A stretch of 24,927 nt of DNA from Propionibacteriaceae bacterium (GCA_020438595.1 JAGQUI010000007.1:1-24927); one strand, 5' to 3'; positions 1 through 6,725 are shown, counted from the first letter of the stretch. A program made the numbers and translations. The notes: generated from the letters alone by a model not told the origin.

Positions 1-89
1 CCTGAGGAGCGCTCCGGCGAGGAACCAGCCGGGCACCCCTCCCACTCCGATCCCTGAGGAGCGCTCCGGCGAGGAACGAGCCGGAGCGC
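1..89. repeat. Direct repeat pair containing a palindrome (REP-like)
   Basis: A 32-bp sequence at 1-32 recurs at 53-84 with a single clear difference (C26 versus G78). The right-hand copy contains a perfect 10-bp inverted repeat, GCGCTCCGGC (61-70) with GCCGGAGCGC (80-89), around a 9-nt loop. It ends two bases before the stop codon of the minus-strand acetyltransferase gene, so it could serve as that gene's terminator. The left copy keeps only the inner CCGGC/GCCGG stem. The array may continue beyond the left edge of the window. No T-tract follows, so REP-like is the safer name. Confidence 0.6.
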
Positions 90-90
90 G

Positions 91-648
91 TCACGAAGGG
101 CGCACCACCCGGGCGAGGTCGCGCACCCGCCGGCGCTCGATGAGCCGGTACGCCAGCGTCCCGAGCGTCCGATCGTCGACGAGCACGCCCCCATCCTCGA
201 TCCACCCGTGCCGCTCGTAGAAGGACGCCGCCCGCTCGTTGCCCTCAAGCACCCACAGGTACGCGGACGCGAAGCCCGCCGCCCGCAGGTCGGCCTCGCA
301 GCGCACCAACAACTCGTGGCCGACACCGGTGGACCAGCGCTCGGACGCCGCGTACAGCGCGTACAACTCGCCGTCGGCGCCAAGCTCCGGGTCGCGAGCC
401 GGCCCGTACGCGGCCCAGCCCACCACCACCCCACCGTCGGCCTCGGCGACGAGTTCGACCGTCCGGGGATCGGCGTGCCGCTCGTCCCAATCGGCGGCGC
501 GGCGCTCGGCGTCCCGACCGGCGTCGAGGCCCGCCAGGACCTCCGCCGGGACGAGCGCCGCGTAGGCGGCACGCCAGACGGCCACGCGAAGGCGGGCGAT
601 CGCCGCGACGTCCCGCCTCGTCGCAGGGCGAACCGCCGGCGGGGTCAC
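91..648 (-). CDS. GNAT family N-acetyltransferase
   Basis: The product is 185 aa and is predicted to transfer an acetyl group from acetyl-CoA to an unknown amine; it should be cytosolic. The N-terminal half (RPATRRDVAAIARLR, then WRAAYAALVP) is the usual opening of a GNAT domain. The acetyl-CoA binding region is recognisable around residues 94-125 (ELYALYA, then GVGHELL in the place of the Q/RxxGxG/A loop). The C-terminal signature LWVLEGNERAASFYERHGW lies near residues 131-149. The GTG start at 648 overlaps the TGA stop of the upstream gene by four bases (GTGA), so the two are probably translationally coupled and share one minus-strand transcript. The substrate cannot be deduced. Confidence 0.85.
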   Translation of the reverse strand: MTPPAVRPATRRDVAAIARLRVAVWRAAYAALVPAEVLAGLDAGRDAERRAADWDERHADPRTVELVAEADGGVVVGWAAYGPARDPELGADGELYALYAASERWSTGVGHELLVRCEADLRAAGFASAYLWVLEGNERAASFYERHGWIEDGGVLVDDRTLGTLAYRLIERRRVRDLARVVRPS

Positions 649-1520
649 CGCCCGGCCGCCGCCCGCGCGAGTTCGGCGAAGTGGTCGGCGAGGTGGTGGT
701 CGCCGAAGGGCTCCGCGACCGCGTCCTGGGTGAGGCCCTCGGCAAAGAACTGCGCGAGGTCTCCCGGACGCTCGCCGAGCCGGGACGCCACCCAGACCGC
801 CGCGGACAGCACGCCCTTCGGCAGCGTGACCATCCGCTCCTTGCGGCCCGCAGCGGCGAGCGCCAGCCGGCCGATCTCGGGGTAGGTGAGCGCGTCGGGG
901 CCGCCGACGTCCCAGCTGCCGCTCGCGTCGCCGAGGTGGTCGACGCAGAACCGGGCCAGGTCGGCGCCGTGGATCGGGGACACCCGGACGCCGGGGGCGG
1001 GCGGCAGCACCATCAGCCCGGAGCGCGCCATCGACACGAAGTCGGACATGTCGGAGAAGTAGCCGGACGGGTTCACCACCTGGTGGGCCAGCGACGACCG
1101 TTCCAGCACCGCCGCGAAGGCGGCCTTCGACCGCATGATCAGCGATCGGCCCGCTTCGACGTGCAGCACGTTCACGTACAGGAACGACCGCAACCCCTCC
1201 CGCTCGGCGTCCTGCAGCAGGTGCAGGTTGGCGAGGAAGTCCACGTCCCACGGGCTCGCCTTTTGCCGGGTCACGCCGAGCGCCGATGCGACCCGGTCGG
1301 CTCCCGCGCACACCCCGGCCACGAAGGCCTCCTCGGTGATCTCGCCGACCGCCCACTCCGCGACCGACCCGCGCAGGGACGGCGAGCCGAACGGCCCGGA
1401 CTCCTCCGCCCGCTGCCGGGACCGGACGACGGCGCGGACCGCGTACCCCCGGCGCGCGAGCTCGACCACGAGGTGGCGTCCGAGGTAGCCGGTGGCCCCG
1501 GCGACGACGACGGTCTCCAT
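645..1520 (-). CDS. NAD(P)-binding atypical SDR (NmrA-like)
   Basis: The product is 291 aa. It begins with a Rossmann glycine motif, VVVAGATGYLGRHLV (residues 4-18), followed by an RAVVRS segment that would suit NADPH binding. This layout is typical of NmrA-like or atypical short-chain dehydrogenases, which are often redox sensors or reductases. I see no classical YxxxK pair in the expected place, so catalytic activity is uncertain. The ATG at 1520 was chosen because GGAGG lies about 6 nt upstream and the Rossmann strand starts at once; a longer reading upstream has no family support. The gene is followed by the GNAT gene with a GTGA overlap. It is divergent from the duplicated small-protein modules that begin near 1600. 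Confidence 0.8.
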   Translation of the reverse strand: METVVVAGATGYLGRHLVVELARRGYAVRAVVRSRQRAEESGPFGSPSLRGSVAEWAVGEITEEAFVAGVCAGADRVASALGVTRQKASPWDVDFLANLHLLQDAEREGLRSFLYVNVLHVEAGRSLIMRSKAAFAAVLERSSLAHQVVNPSGYFSDMSDFVSMARSGLMVLPPAPGVRVSPIHGADLARFCVDHLGDASGSWDVGGPDALTYPEIGRLALAAAGRKERMVTLPKGVLSAAVWVASRLGERPGDLAQFFAEGLTQDAVAEPFGDHHLADHFAELARAAAGR

Positions 1521-1630
1521 GCATTGCCTCCATCGATCCTGGTGCTCCGAGTCAAGCACGCCGCGGCCGCCCGGCAAAGCGCATCGTGCCACCACGATTG
1601 CGTGATAATGCGTAACCTGCATAAATCGGG

Positions 1631-1660
1631 TTGCGCCGGTTCACCGGTGGCAGCTACCTT
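1631..1660 (+). promoter_or_regulatory. Candidate promoter of small-protein module 1
   Basis: TTGCGC (1631-1636) and TACCTT (1655-1660) are separated by 18 bp and sit about 24 bp before a strong ribosome-binding site. The corresponding place in module 2 has TTGCAC and TATTTT with a 17-bp spacer. Individual matches to consensus are modest; the equivalent position in both copies is the main support. Confidence 0.35.
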
Positions 1661-1699
1661 TTTCACAACGCCGATCACGCGAGAAAGGAGGCCGGCACC

Positions 1700-1783
1700 A
1701 TGATGATCACCATTGATCAGCGAGCTGATATCACGCTCGCCCTCGCCGGCTTCGTCGGCGTCCGCTCCGTCCGTAGCTGCTAG
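1700..1783 (+). CDS. Leader peptide of module 1 (small upstream ORF)
   Basis: A 26-27 codon ORF starts at ATG 1700 or the adjacent ATG 1703 and ends with TAG at 1781-1783. It is preceded by a near-perfect Shine-Dalgarno sequence, AAAGGAGG (1684-1691). The peptide starts MMITIDQRA and ends VGVRSVRSC, so its last sense codon is Cys. A second copy at 2421-2495 keeps MIT, DQR, AG, VG and VR. A 7-bp hairpin starts 11 nt after the stop, and the small protein gene at 1983 follows. This arrangement suggests a translated attenuator or sensor peptide. The strong ribosome site and the conservation in the second copy make translation likely; the signal sensed is unknown. Confidence 0.6.
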   Translation: MMITIDQRADITLALAGFVGVRSVRSC

Positions 1784-1794
1784 GCGGTTCCTTC

Positions 1795-1817
1795 CGCCAC
1801 CGGCTCTGACGGTGGCG
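1795..1817 (+). promoter_or_regulatory. Conserved post-leader hairpin, module 1
   Basis: CGCCACC (1795-1801) pairs perfectly with GGTGGCG (1811-1817) around a 9-nt loop that ends CTGAC. The same stem, loop length and loop ending occur in module 2. The hairpin begins 11 nt after the leader stop codon, the spacing at which a terminating ribosome would cover its base. There is no T-tract, so control of translation or a conserved RNA fold seems likelier than intrinsic termination. The sequence after the stem (ACGCCCACGAAGC) is also conserved. Confidence 0.5.
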
Positions 1818-1982
1818 ACGCCCACGAAGCGCAGCCCGGAGCACACCCACTCCCGGTCCTCCGGGCGCACCGTCCGGACCACACCATCTGCCGTGGTCCT
1901 GTCATTTCCGCACACCACCGGAAATAACCATGCCGCTATGCCCGAATTCGGCGACCCCGAATTCCTGACGAGAGAAACCACC

Positions 1983-2240
1983 ATGAACACCACCATCCAG
2001 CCATCCATCGACAGCCCCATCCGCATCCGCTCCGGGCCAGGCCTCATCGACCGGGCCGCGCTACGGCTCGGCTCGGCCCTGACCGAGTGGGCGGAGCACG
2101 CCGAGTCGAGGCGGACGGAGCGAATCGCACGGCGCAGGCTCCGCTCGGAGCACGCTCAGGAACTGATCCGGTGGCGCGCGGAGCGGGAGCGCGAGCAGAC
2201 GAGGATCGACTCCTCGCTGCTGTTCCGCAACCTGCAGTGA
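1983..2240 (+). CDS. Small charged helical protein, copy 1 (unknown function)
   Basis: The product is 85 aa. Residues 20-40 contain LIDRAALRLGSALTEWAEHAE, an amphipathic stretch. A long run rich in Arg and Glu follows and ends SSLLFRNLQ, so the whole is probably one or two helices. It is homologous to the 94-aa protein at 2682, sharing the D-R-x-A-L-R-x-G-x-A-L-x-E-W-A pattern, a REREQ/EREQLRLDS region and a terminal RNLQ. Short actinobacterial proteins with an LDR-ALRLG-AL-W core are familiar to me but have no known role. The ATG at 1983 sits after a weak GAGAGAA ribosome site. A GCGACCCC block lies 32 bp upstream of the start here and in the second copy. Confidence 0.65.
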   Translation: MNTTIQPSIDSPIRIRSGPGLIDRAALRLGSALTEWAEHAESRRTERIARRRLRSEHAQELIRWRAEREREQTRIDSSLLFRNLQ

Positions 2241-2272
2241 TCCGCGTCCGCGCCGGGCCGGCCGCAACCGGG

Positions 2273-2307
2273 GGGGTGTCCCGACCCGATCCTGGTCGGG
2301 ATACCCC
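2273..2307 (+). terminator. Strong hairpin after module 1
   Basis: A 14-bp stem with one G-T wobble is formed by 2273-2286 and 2294-2307 around a 7-nt loop (core TCCCGACC/GGTCGGGA). It begins 32 bp after the stop of the 85-aa gene. No T-run follows, as is usual for GC-rich actinobacterial terminators. It would insulate module 1 from module 2. Confidence 0.55.
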
Positions 2308-2353
2308 GCCCGGTAAACGATTCTGCCAAATCGACGAAATGCGTGTCGCCGAG

Positions 2354-2382
2354 TTGCACAAGTGTGCCTGACGCGCTATTTT
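2354..2382 (+). promoter_or_regulatory. Candidate promoter of small-protein module 2
   Basis: TTGCAC (2354-2359) and TATTTT (2377-2382) are 17 bp apart and lie about 19 bp before AAAGGAGG at 2402-2409. This position is equivalent to the candidate promoter of module 1. Confidence 0.4.
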
Positions 2383-2420
2383 CTTCCCGACGCCCACACA
2401 GAAAGGAGGCCGGCACGTTG

Positions 2421-2495
2421 ATGATCACTGACCAGCGTACGAAGTACGCAGGCGCTGCCGGCTCCGTCGGTGCGTCCATCGTCCGGATCGGTTAG
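2421..2495 (+). CDS. Leader peptide of module 2 (small upstream ORF)
   Basis: A 24-codon ORF starts at ATG 2421 (or TTG 2418) and ends with TAG at 2493-2495. It is preceded by AAAGGAGGCCGGCAC, which is the same as in module 1. The peptide starts MITDQRTKYAG and ends SIVRIG, so the terminal Cys of copy 1 is not conserved. The shared MIT, DQR, AG, VG and VR positions indicate duplication followed by divergence while an open frame was kept. The post-stop hairpin starts 10 nt downstream. Confidence 0.55.
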   Translation: MITDQRTKYAGAAGSVGASIVRIG

Positions 2496-2505
2496 CGGCT
2501 CCCGC

Positions 2506-2528
2506 CGCCACCTGCCCTGACGGTGGCG
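2506..2528 (+). promoter_or_regulatory. Conserved post-leader hairpin, module 2
   Basis: CGCCACC (2506-2512) pairs with GGTGGCG (2522-2528) around a 9-nt loop ending CTGAC. The stem is identical to that of module 1 and lies at almost the same distance from the leader stop codon. Confidence 0.5.
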
Positions 2529-2681
2529 ACGCCAACGAAGCCAGCACTCCGGATCACCATCTCCCGGAATCGCCCCGTCCTGCCGTAATCACGCCGCGCA
2601 CCCTGCTTTGTCGTACCCCGACAAAGATGATTTCCTGCGCCTTTCTTTGGCGACCCCATTTCCAGACGAAGGAAGATTCTC

Positions 2682-2966
2682 GTGTTCACCGATGTCGAAA
2701 CCCGACACGTCCAGACCACATCCACCACGACCACTCCCCTGACCGGTTTCCTCGACCGCGTGGCGCTCCGCTTCGGCGTCGCCCTGGTCGAGTGGGCCGG
2801 GCACGCGGAGGCCCGCGAGGTTGCTCGGCTCCAGCGCCGTCAGGCTCGCGAGGAGCGGCTTCGCGACCGGGCCCGGCAGCAGGCCGAGTTCGAGCGCGAG
2901 CAGCTCCGCCTGGACAGCAACCGGTTGTACTTCAACCAGGCGATGCTGTACCGGAACCTGCAGTGA
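2682..2966 (+). CDS. Small charged helical protein, copy 2 (unknown function)
   Basis: The product is 94 aa and a paralogue of the 85-aa protein at 1983. FLDRVALRFGVALVEWAGHAE is followed by a long Arg/Glu/Gln-rich helix (RQAREERLRDRARQQAEFERE), and the protein ends NQAMLYRNLQ. The GTG start at 2682 follows AAGGAAG. Nucleotide similarity continues past the stop codon: an AACCTGCAGTGATCCGCG block is identical in both copies. The duplication therefore covered the whole module, not only the coding part. Function unknown; a coiled-coil or nucleic-acid-binding role is possible from composition only. Confidence 0.65.
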   Translation: MFTDVETRHVQTTSTTTTPLTGFLDRVALRFGVALVEWAGHAEAREVARLQRRQAREERLRDRARQQAEFEREQLRLDSNRLYFNQAMLYRNLQ

Positions 2967-3001
2967 TCCGCGACCGCGCCGGGCCGCCACCGCAGGAGCA
3001 C

Positions 3002-3040
3002 CACGGCCCCGTCCCGGGAGATCCCCGGGCCGGGGCCGTG
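3002..3040. terminator. Long bidirectional terminator hairpin
   Basis: CACGGCCCCG followed by TCCCGGG (3002-3018) pairs with CCCGGGCCGGGGCCGTG (3024-3040), giving a 17-bp stem with one mismatch and a 5-nt loop. It lies between the plus-strand 94-aa gene (ends 2966) and the minus-strand epimerase gene (ends 3055), so it can terminate both. Confidence 0.75.
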
Positions 3041-3054
3041 TCGCGTCCGGTGCC

Positions 3055-4080
3055 TCAGCGTCCTGTTTCGGCCACCAGGCGGTCGAAGAACGCGTCCATC
3101 CGCGGGTCCACGGCGCGCCGCGACGCGTCGGCGTCGTGCCACTCCACCATCTCCCGCGCGCCCTGCGCGAACGGCGTCGTGGCGTGCCAGCCCGGCACGA
3201 TGCTGCGGACCAGGCTGTTGTCGAACACCATCGAGTTCGACTTGTCTCCGATCAGCCCGGCGCCCACCCCGGGCTCCAGCGCCGCGATCCGCTCCGAGGG
3301 GACGTGCACCAGGGTGGGTTCGACGCCCGCGGCGCGGCCCAGCGTGGTGTAGATCTCGTTCCACGGCATGCCGTAGTCGGCGGTGATGTGGAACGCCTGG
3401 CCGAGCGTCCGGGGGTCACCGAGCAGGCCGACGAAGGCGCGGGCGAAGTCGCGGGTGTGGGTGAGCGTCCACAGCGAGGTGCCGTCGCCGGGCACGACGA
3501 CCGGCAGGCCGCGGCGCATCCGCTCCACCACCGTCCAGCCGCCGTCGAACGGCACCAGCGTCGCGTCGTAGGTATGGGACGGTCGCACGATCGTCACCGG
3601 CAGGCCGGTCTCCCGGTACTCCGCCACGAGCAGGTCCTCGCAGGCGATCTTGTCCCGCGAGTACCGCCAGAACGGGTTGCGCAGCGGCGTCGACTCGACC
3701 ACCGGCAGCCGCGCGGGCGGGGTCTGGTACGCCGAGGCCGAGCTGATGAAGACGTACTGCCCGGTGCGGCCGGCGAAGATGTCGAGGTCCGCCCGTACGT
3801 GGCCGGGGACGAAGGCGAGGAACGACGCCACCACGTCGAACTCCTCACTGCCCACCGCCGCGCGGACGGCGTCGGCGTCCCTCAGGTCGGCGACGAGCGA
3901 CCGGACGCCGGCCGGCGGCTCGTGCACGGCACCGGCGCGGTTCACGCCCCGGTTCAGCACCGTCACCCGGTGCCCCTGCTCGACGGCGCGTCGCACCACC
4001 CCCGAGCTGATCACTCCGGTGCCGCCGAGCACGAGGATGCGCAGCCCGGTCGCGGCCGGGGTTCCGAGGTCAGTACCCAT
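3055..4080 (-). CDS. NAD-dependent epimerase/dehydratase family protein (extended SDR)
   Basis: The product is 341 aa. The NAD-binding motif LVLGGTGVISSGVV lies near residues 16-29. The catalytic SSASAY segment is at 113-118, and the YxxxK pair is Y140-SRD-K144 in FWRYSRDKIACEDLL. The cofactor loop IVRPSHTYD follows. The C-terminal part (HITADYGMPWNEIYTTLGRAAG) is the substrate-binding region of sugar-nucleotide or isoflavone-reductase-like SDRs. The ATG at 4080 has GGAGA about 9 nt upstream. It is a single-gene unit ending at the hairpin at 3002-3040. The substrate is unknown. Its place behind the xylan regulator may mean a sugar-related role, but that is only inference. Confidence 0.85.
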   Translation of the reverse strand: MGTDLGTPAATGLRILVLGGTGVISSGVVRRAVEQGHRVTVLNRGVNRAGAVHEPPAGVRSLVADLRDADAVRAAVGSEEFDVVASFLAFVPGHVRADLDIFAGRTGQYVFISSASAYQTPPARLPVVESTPLRNPFWRYSRDKIACEDLLVAEYRETGLPVTIVRPSHTYDATLVPFDGGWTVVERMRRGLPVVVPGDGTSLWTLTHTRDFARAFVGLLGDPRTLGQAFHITADYGMPWNEIYTTLGRAAGVEPTLVHVPSERIAALEPGVGAGLIGDKSNSMVFDNSLVRSIVPGWHATTPFAQGAREMVEWHDADASRRAVDPRMDAFFDRLVAETGR

Positions 4081-4118
4081 CGAGGTCTCCGTTCAGGTGT
4101 TCGGGGCCCATCCCATCA

Positions 4119-4138
4119 GGTCTCGACAGGCTCGACCA
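4119..4138. repeat. Short dispersed repeat of GGTCTCGACAGGCTCGACC type
   Basis: This 20-bp sequence carries two TCGA blocks and imperfect GGTC/GACC ends. From memory, closely similar sequences are scattered in intergenic regions of many high-GC actinobacteria. Only one copy is present in the window, so the repeat nature rests on that recollection. Confidence 0.4.
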
Positions 4139-4162
4139 GCCCACGCCGGGAACCGCACCGGC

Positions 4163-4226
4163 GACGTGGAAAGGAACCGTCCCCATTCCACGTCGACGCG
4201 AATCGGGGACGGTTCCTTTTCGCGTC
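4163..4226. repeat. Double-hairpin element with complementary loops
   Basis: Two adjacent hairpins are seen. Hairpin A pairs GACGTGGAA (4163-4171) with TTCCACGTC (4186-4194). Hairpin C pairs GACGCGAA (4195-4202) with TTCGCGTC (4219-4226). The loop of A (AGGAACCGTCCCC, 4172-4184) is perfectly complementary to GGGGACGGTTCCT in the loop of C. The loops could therefore kiss, or could pair as an alternative long stem (4170-4184 with 4205-4219, 15 bp). The element lies directly after the LacI-family gene and touches its stop codon on the minus strand. It may act as a terminator or be a mobile REP-like repeat. Confidence 0.7.
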
Positions 4227-5268
4227 ACCGGGACGGCGGCGCGGTGCTCGCGCGGACGACCAGCGTGGCGGGCAGGCGCAGGTGCTCCTCCCCGGTCTCC
4301 CCGGAGAGCAGGCCGAGCAGGATCCGGACCGCCTCGGCACCCATCTGGTGCATCGGCTGGGCGACCGTGGTCAGCGGCGGGACGGCGCTGGCGGCCTCGG
4401 GGACGTTATCGTAGCCGACCACGGACACGTCGTCGGGGACGCGCAGGCCGAGTTCGGCCGCGACCTCGAGCACGCGGATCGCCGACAGGTCGTTCGCGGC
4501 GAACACCCCCGTCGGCCGGTCCGGACGGGTGAGCAGCTCGCGGGCGGCGTCCGTGGTCTCGGCGGCGCGGTAGCCACCGACCCGGACCAGGTCGGGGTCG
4601 AACGGCAGCCCGGCCGCCTCGAGCGCGTCCCGGTAGCCCTGCTCGCGCTGCCGCGCGGAGACCAGGTCGGTGCGGCCGCGCACGTGCGCGATCCGCCGGT
4701 GGCCGAGGTCGATCAGGTGTTCGGTGGCGGCCCGGGCACCCGCGACGTTGTCGGACTCGATCGTGCTGGGGCCGGTGCGTCCGGTGTGCGGGTCGATCGC
4801 CACCACCGGGATCGTGGCATCGACCACGGTGGCCGTCGGCGCCACGATCACCGCTCCCTCGATCAGGGTGCCGGCCAGCCGGGACAGCGAACGCCGCTCC
4901 CAGCCCACCACGTTGTGCCCCTGGTCGCCGGAGTAGGCGAGCAACTCGTACCCCGTGCCCTCCACGGCGCTGGAGATGCCCTTGAGCAGTTCGGTCGAGA
5001 AGGGCTCGAACTCCGGCACCAGGATGCCGATCACGTTGGTGCTGCGCCGGCGCAGGCTGCTCGCGACCAGCGACGACTCGTAGCCGAGCTCGGCCACCAC
5101 GTCCATCACCTTGTCGTAGGTCTCCGGCGCCACGCCGTAGCGGTCGTTGATCACCTTGGAGACGGTCGAGACCGAGACCCCGGCCACCTTGGCGACATCG
5201 ATGATCGTCACCCTCGGCGCGTGCGACCGCGGCACGGAGCGGCGGGGCCTGCCAGCACTTACGGTCAC
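4225..5268 (-). CDS. LacI-family transcriptional regulator of the xylan operon
   Basis: The product is 347 aa. The helix-turn-helix is at residues 20-43 (VTIIDVAKVAGVSVSTVSKVIN), the hinge helix near 66-73 (SSLVASSLRRR), and then a periplasmic-binding-like effector domain (NVIGILVPEFEPFSTELLKGI through VVGYDNVPEAASAVPPLTTV). It is probably a repressor of the divergent sugar operon, released by a xylo-oligosaccharide. Three AACGTT half-sites in the divergent region fit LacI-type operators. The start is GTG 5268 with no ribosome-binding site. A TACCGT box lies 7 nt upstream on the minus strand, suggesting a leaderless mRNA. The double-hairpin element follows the stop. Confidence 0.9.
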   Translation of the reverse strand: MTVSAGRPRRSVPRSHAPRVTIIDVAKVAGVSVSTVSKVINDRYGVAPETYDKVMDVVAELGYESSLVASSLRRRSTNVIGILVPEFEPFSTELLKGISSAVEGTGYELLAYSGDQGHNVVGWERRSLSRLAGTLIEGAVIVAPTATVVDATIPVVAIDPHTGRTGPSTIESDNVAGARAATEHLIDLGHRRIAHVRGRTDLVSARQREQGYRDALEAAGLPFDPDLVRVGGYRAAETTDAARELLTRPDRPTGVFAANDLSAIRVLEVAAELGLRVPDDVSVVGYDNVPEAASAVPPLTTVAQPMHQMGAEAVRILLGLLSGETGEEHLRLPATLVVRASTAPPSR

Positions 5269-5275
5269 GGCGGTA

Positions 5276-5281
5276 ACGGTA
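5276..5281 (-). promoter_or_regulatory. TANNNT -10 box for a leaderless LacI-family gene
   Basis: On the minus strand TACCGT ends 7 nt before the GTG start codon. This is the spacing expected if transcription begins at the start codon. No Shine-Dalgarno sequence is visible. The pattern matches the leaderless promoters common in actinobacteria. Confidence 0.45.
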
Positions 5282-5306
5282 GCCCATGCGACCGGCGGGC
5301 ATCACG

Positions 5307-5340
5307 TAACGTTTGGAAAACGTTATCGAAAACGTTTGAC
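5307..5340. promoter_or_regulatory. Cluster of LacI-type operators
   Basis: TAACGTTTGGAAAACGTTA (5307-5325) is a perfect 19-bp palindrome. A third AACGTT half-site at 5331-5336 lies in GAAAACGTTTGAC, which resembles the common LacI-family operator with a central CG (GAAAACGTTTTC). The half-sites start at 5308, 5319 and 5331, so adjacent sites are about one helical turn apart. The third half-site overlaps the -35 box of the sugar operon. Binding there would block RNA polymerase. Confidence 0.75.
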
Positions 5341-5365
5341 ACGGCTCCGGCGGCGGTGTCAGGAT
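5336..5365 (+). promoter_or_regulatory. Promoter of the xylo-oligosaccharide operon
   Basis: A perfect -35 box TTGACA (5336-5341) is followed after 18 bp by CAGGAT (5360-5365), a typical actinobacterial -10 sequence. The -35 overlaps the last operator half-site. A 6-bp hairpin (GACAGG/CCTGTC, 5372-5387) lies in the leader, and GAGGAGG ends 14 nt before the ATG of the lipoprotein gene. Confidence 0.65.
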
Positions 5366-5414
5366 CCCCATGACAGGAACCCCTGTCGCAGTCGAGGAGG
5401 ACTGAGAGGTCTCG

Positions 5415-6725
5415 ATGAAGAAGACAGTCAAGGGCACGGCACTGGTCGCTCTCAGCGCGAGTGTCGCCCTCCTTGCCGCCGGGTGCAGCGGCGGCGCCAC
5501 CAGTTCGGGCTCGGCGTCCGGGGACAGCAACGCCCCGGTCACGATGTCGTTCTGGCACAACTCCACCACGGGTGACGGCAAGCAGTACTGGGAGGACACG
5601 GTCGCGGCGTTCGAGAAGGAGCACCCGAACGTGACCATCAACATCCAGGCCATCCAGAACGAGGACATGGACGGCAAGCTGCAGACCGCGCTCAACTCCG
5701 GCGGCGGCGATCCGACCATCTTCATGGCACGCGGCGGCGGCAAGCTCGCGGACGTCGTGGCAGCCGGCCAGGTGATGGACGTCACCGACCAGATCAGCGC
5801 CGACGTGAAGTCCGCCTACGGTGACGCGATCTTCAGCGCCTTCACCGTCGACGGCCGGATCTACGGCATGCCCACCTCGGTGCTGCCCGGCGGCATCTTC
5901 TACAGCAAGGACCTGTTCGCCAAGGCCGGCATCGAGAACACCCCGACCACCTTCGAGGAGCTCGACGCAGCCATCACCAAGCTGAAGGCCGCCGGGATCA
6001 CCCCGATCGCGCTGGGCGGCAAGGACGCCTGGCCGGCCGCGCACTGGTACTACTTCATGGCCCTGCGCGACTGCTCCAAGGACGTGATGGACGCCGCCGC
6101 GGCGAGCAAGGACTTCTCCGACCCGTGCTGGACCAAGGCCGGCGAGGACCTGAAGGCGTTCGCCGACACCGACCCGTTCAACAAGGGCTTCCTGACCACC
6201 TCGGCCCAGCAGGGCGCGGGCAGCTCGGCGGGCATGCTGGCCAACCACAAGGCCGCGATGGAGCTGATGGGCGCCTGGGAGCCGGGCGTGGTCGCGTCCC
6301 TGACCCCGAGCGGCACGTCGCTGGAGGACCTGGGCTGGTTCCCGTTCCCCGCGGTGAGCAGCGGTGCCGGTGACCCGAGCGCCATGATGGGCGGCTCGGA
6401 CGGGTTCGCGTGCCGCGAGGGCGCCCCCGCCGAGTGCGTGGAGTTCCTGAACTTCATCGCCAGCAAGGCCAACCAGGAGGGCTACGCGACCGCGTTCCAG
6501 ACCCTGCCGGCCAGCCAGGAGGCGCAGGGCGTGGTGACCGACCCCGCCCTGAAGGACGTGCTCGCCGCGTACAACAACGCGTCCTACGTGATGCTGTGGC
6601 TGGACACCATGTACGGCCAGAACGTCGGCAACGCCCTGAACGGCGGCGTGGTGAACATGCTCGCCGGCAAGGGCACGCCGGCCGACATCGTCGAAGCGGT
6701 GAAGTCGGCGGCAGCAAAGGGATAA
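5415..6725 (+). CDS. ABC transporter sugar-binding lipoprotein
   Basis: The product is 436 aa. The N-terminus MKKTVKG, a hydrophobic run and a lipobox LLAAGC (Cys24) mark a lipoprotein anchored outside the membrane. The mature part follows the family 1 solute-binding pattern: VTMSFWHNST near residue 37, FEKEHPNVTINI, GGGDPTIFMARGG, and a central YSKDLFAKAGIENTPTTFEEL hinge region. It heads an operon with two permeases and three xylan-type enzymes, so xylo-oligosaccharides are the likely ligand; this is inference from context. The ATG at 5415 has GAGAGGT close by and GAGGAGG slightly farther upstream. Confidence 0.92.
   Translation: MKKTVKGTALVALSASVALLAAGCSGGATSSGSASGDSNAPVTMSFWHNSTTGDGKQYWEDTVAAFEKEHPNVTINIQAIQNEDMDGKLQTALNSGGGDPTIFMARGGGKLADVVAAGQVMDVTDQISADVKSAYGDAIFSAFTVDGRIYGMPTSVLPGGIFYSKDLFAKAGIENTPTTFEELDAAITKLKAAGITPIALGGKDAWPAAHWYYFMALRDCSKDVMDAAAASKDFSDPCWTKAGEDLKAFADTDPFNKGFLTTSAQQGAGSSAGMLANHKAAMELMGAWEPGVVASLTPSGTSLEDLGWFPFPAVSSGAGDPSAMMGGSDGFACREGAPAECVEFLNFIASKANQEGYATAFQTLPASQEAQGVVTDPALKDVLAAYNNASYVMLWLDTMYGQNVGNALNGGVVNMLAGKGTPADIVEAVKSAAAKG

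Noticed and set aside
91..1533. A 480-codon minus-strand reading covering both the acetyltransferase and most of the SDR gene
   Set aside because: Only its last 185 codons form a GNAT domain. The rest is Arg/Pro/Gly-rich out-of-frame reading of the NmrA-like gene, whose own frame has a clear Rossmann motif.
1784..1982. A known riboswitch between the leader ORF and the 85-aa gene
   Set aside because: The conserved part is one 7-bp hairpin and a short flank. I cannot match it to the core of any riboswitch class I know.
2821..5373. An 850-codon plus-strand reading antisense to the epimerase and LacI-family genes
   Set aside because: Low-complexity composition typical of the opposite strand of GC-rich genes; no domain motif. 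The minus-strand genes in the same place have clear families.
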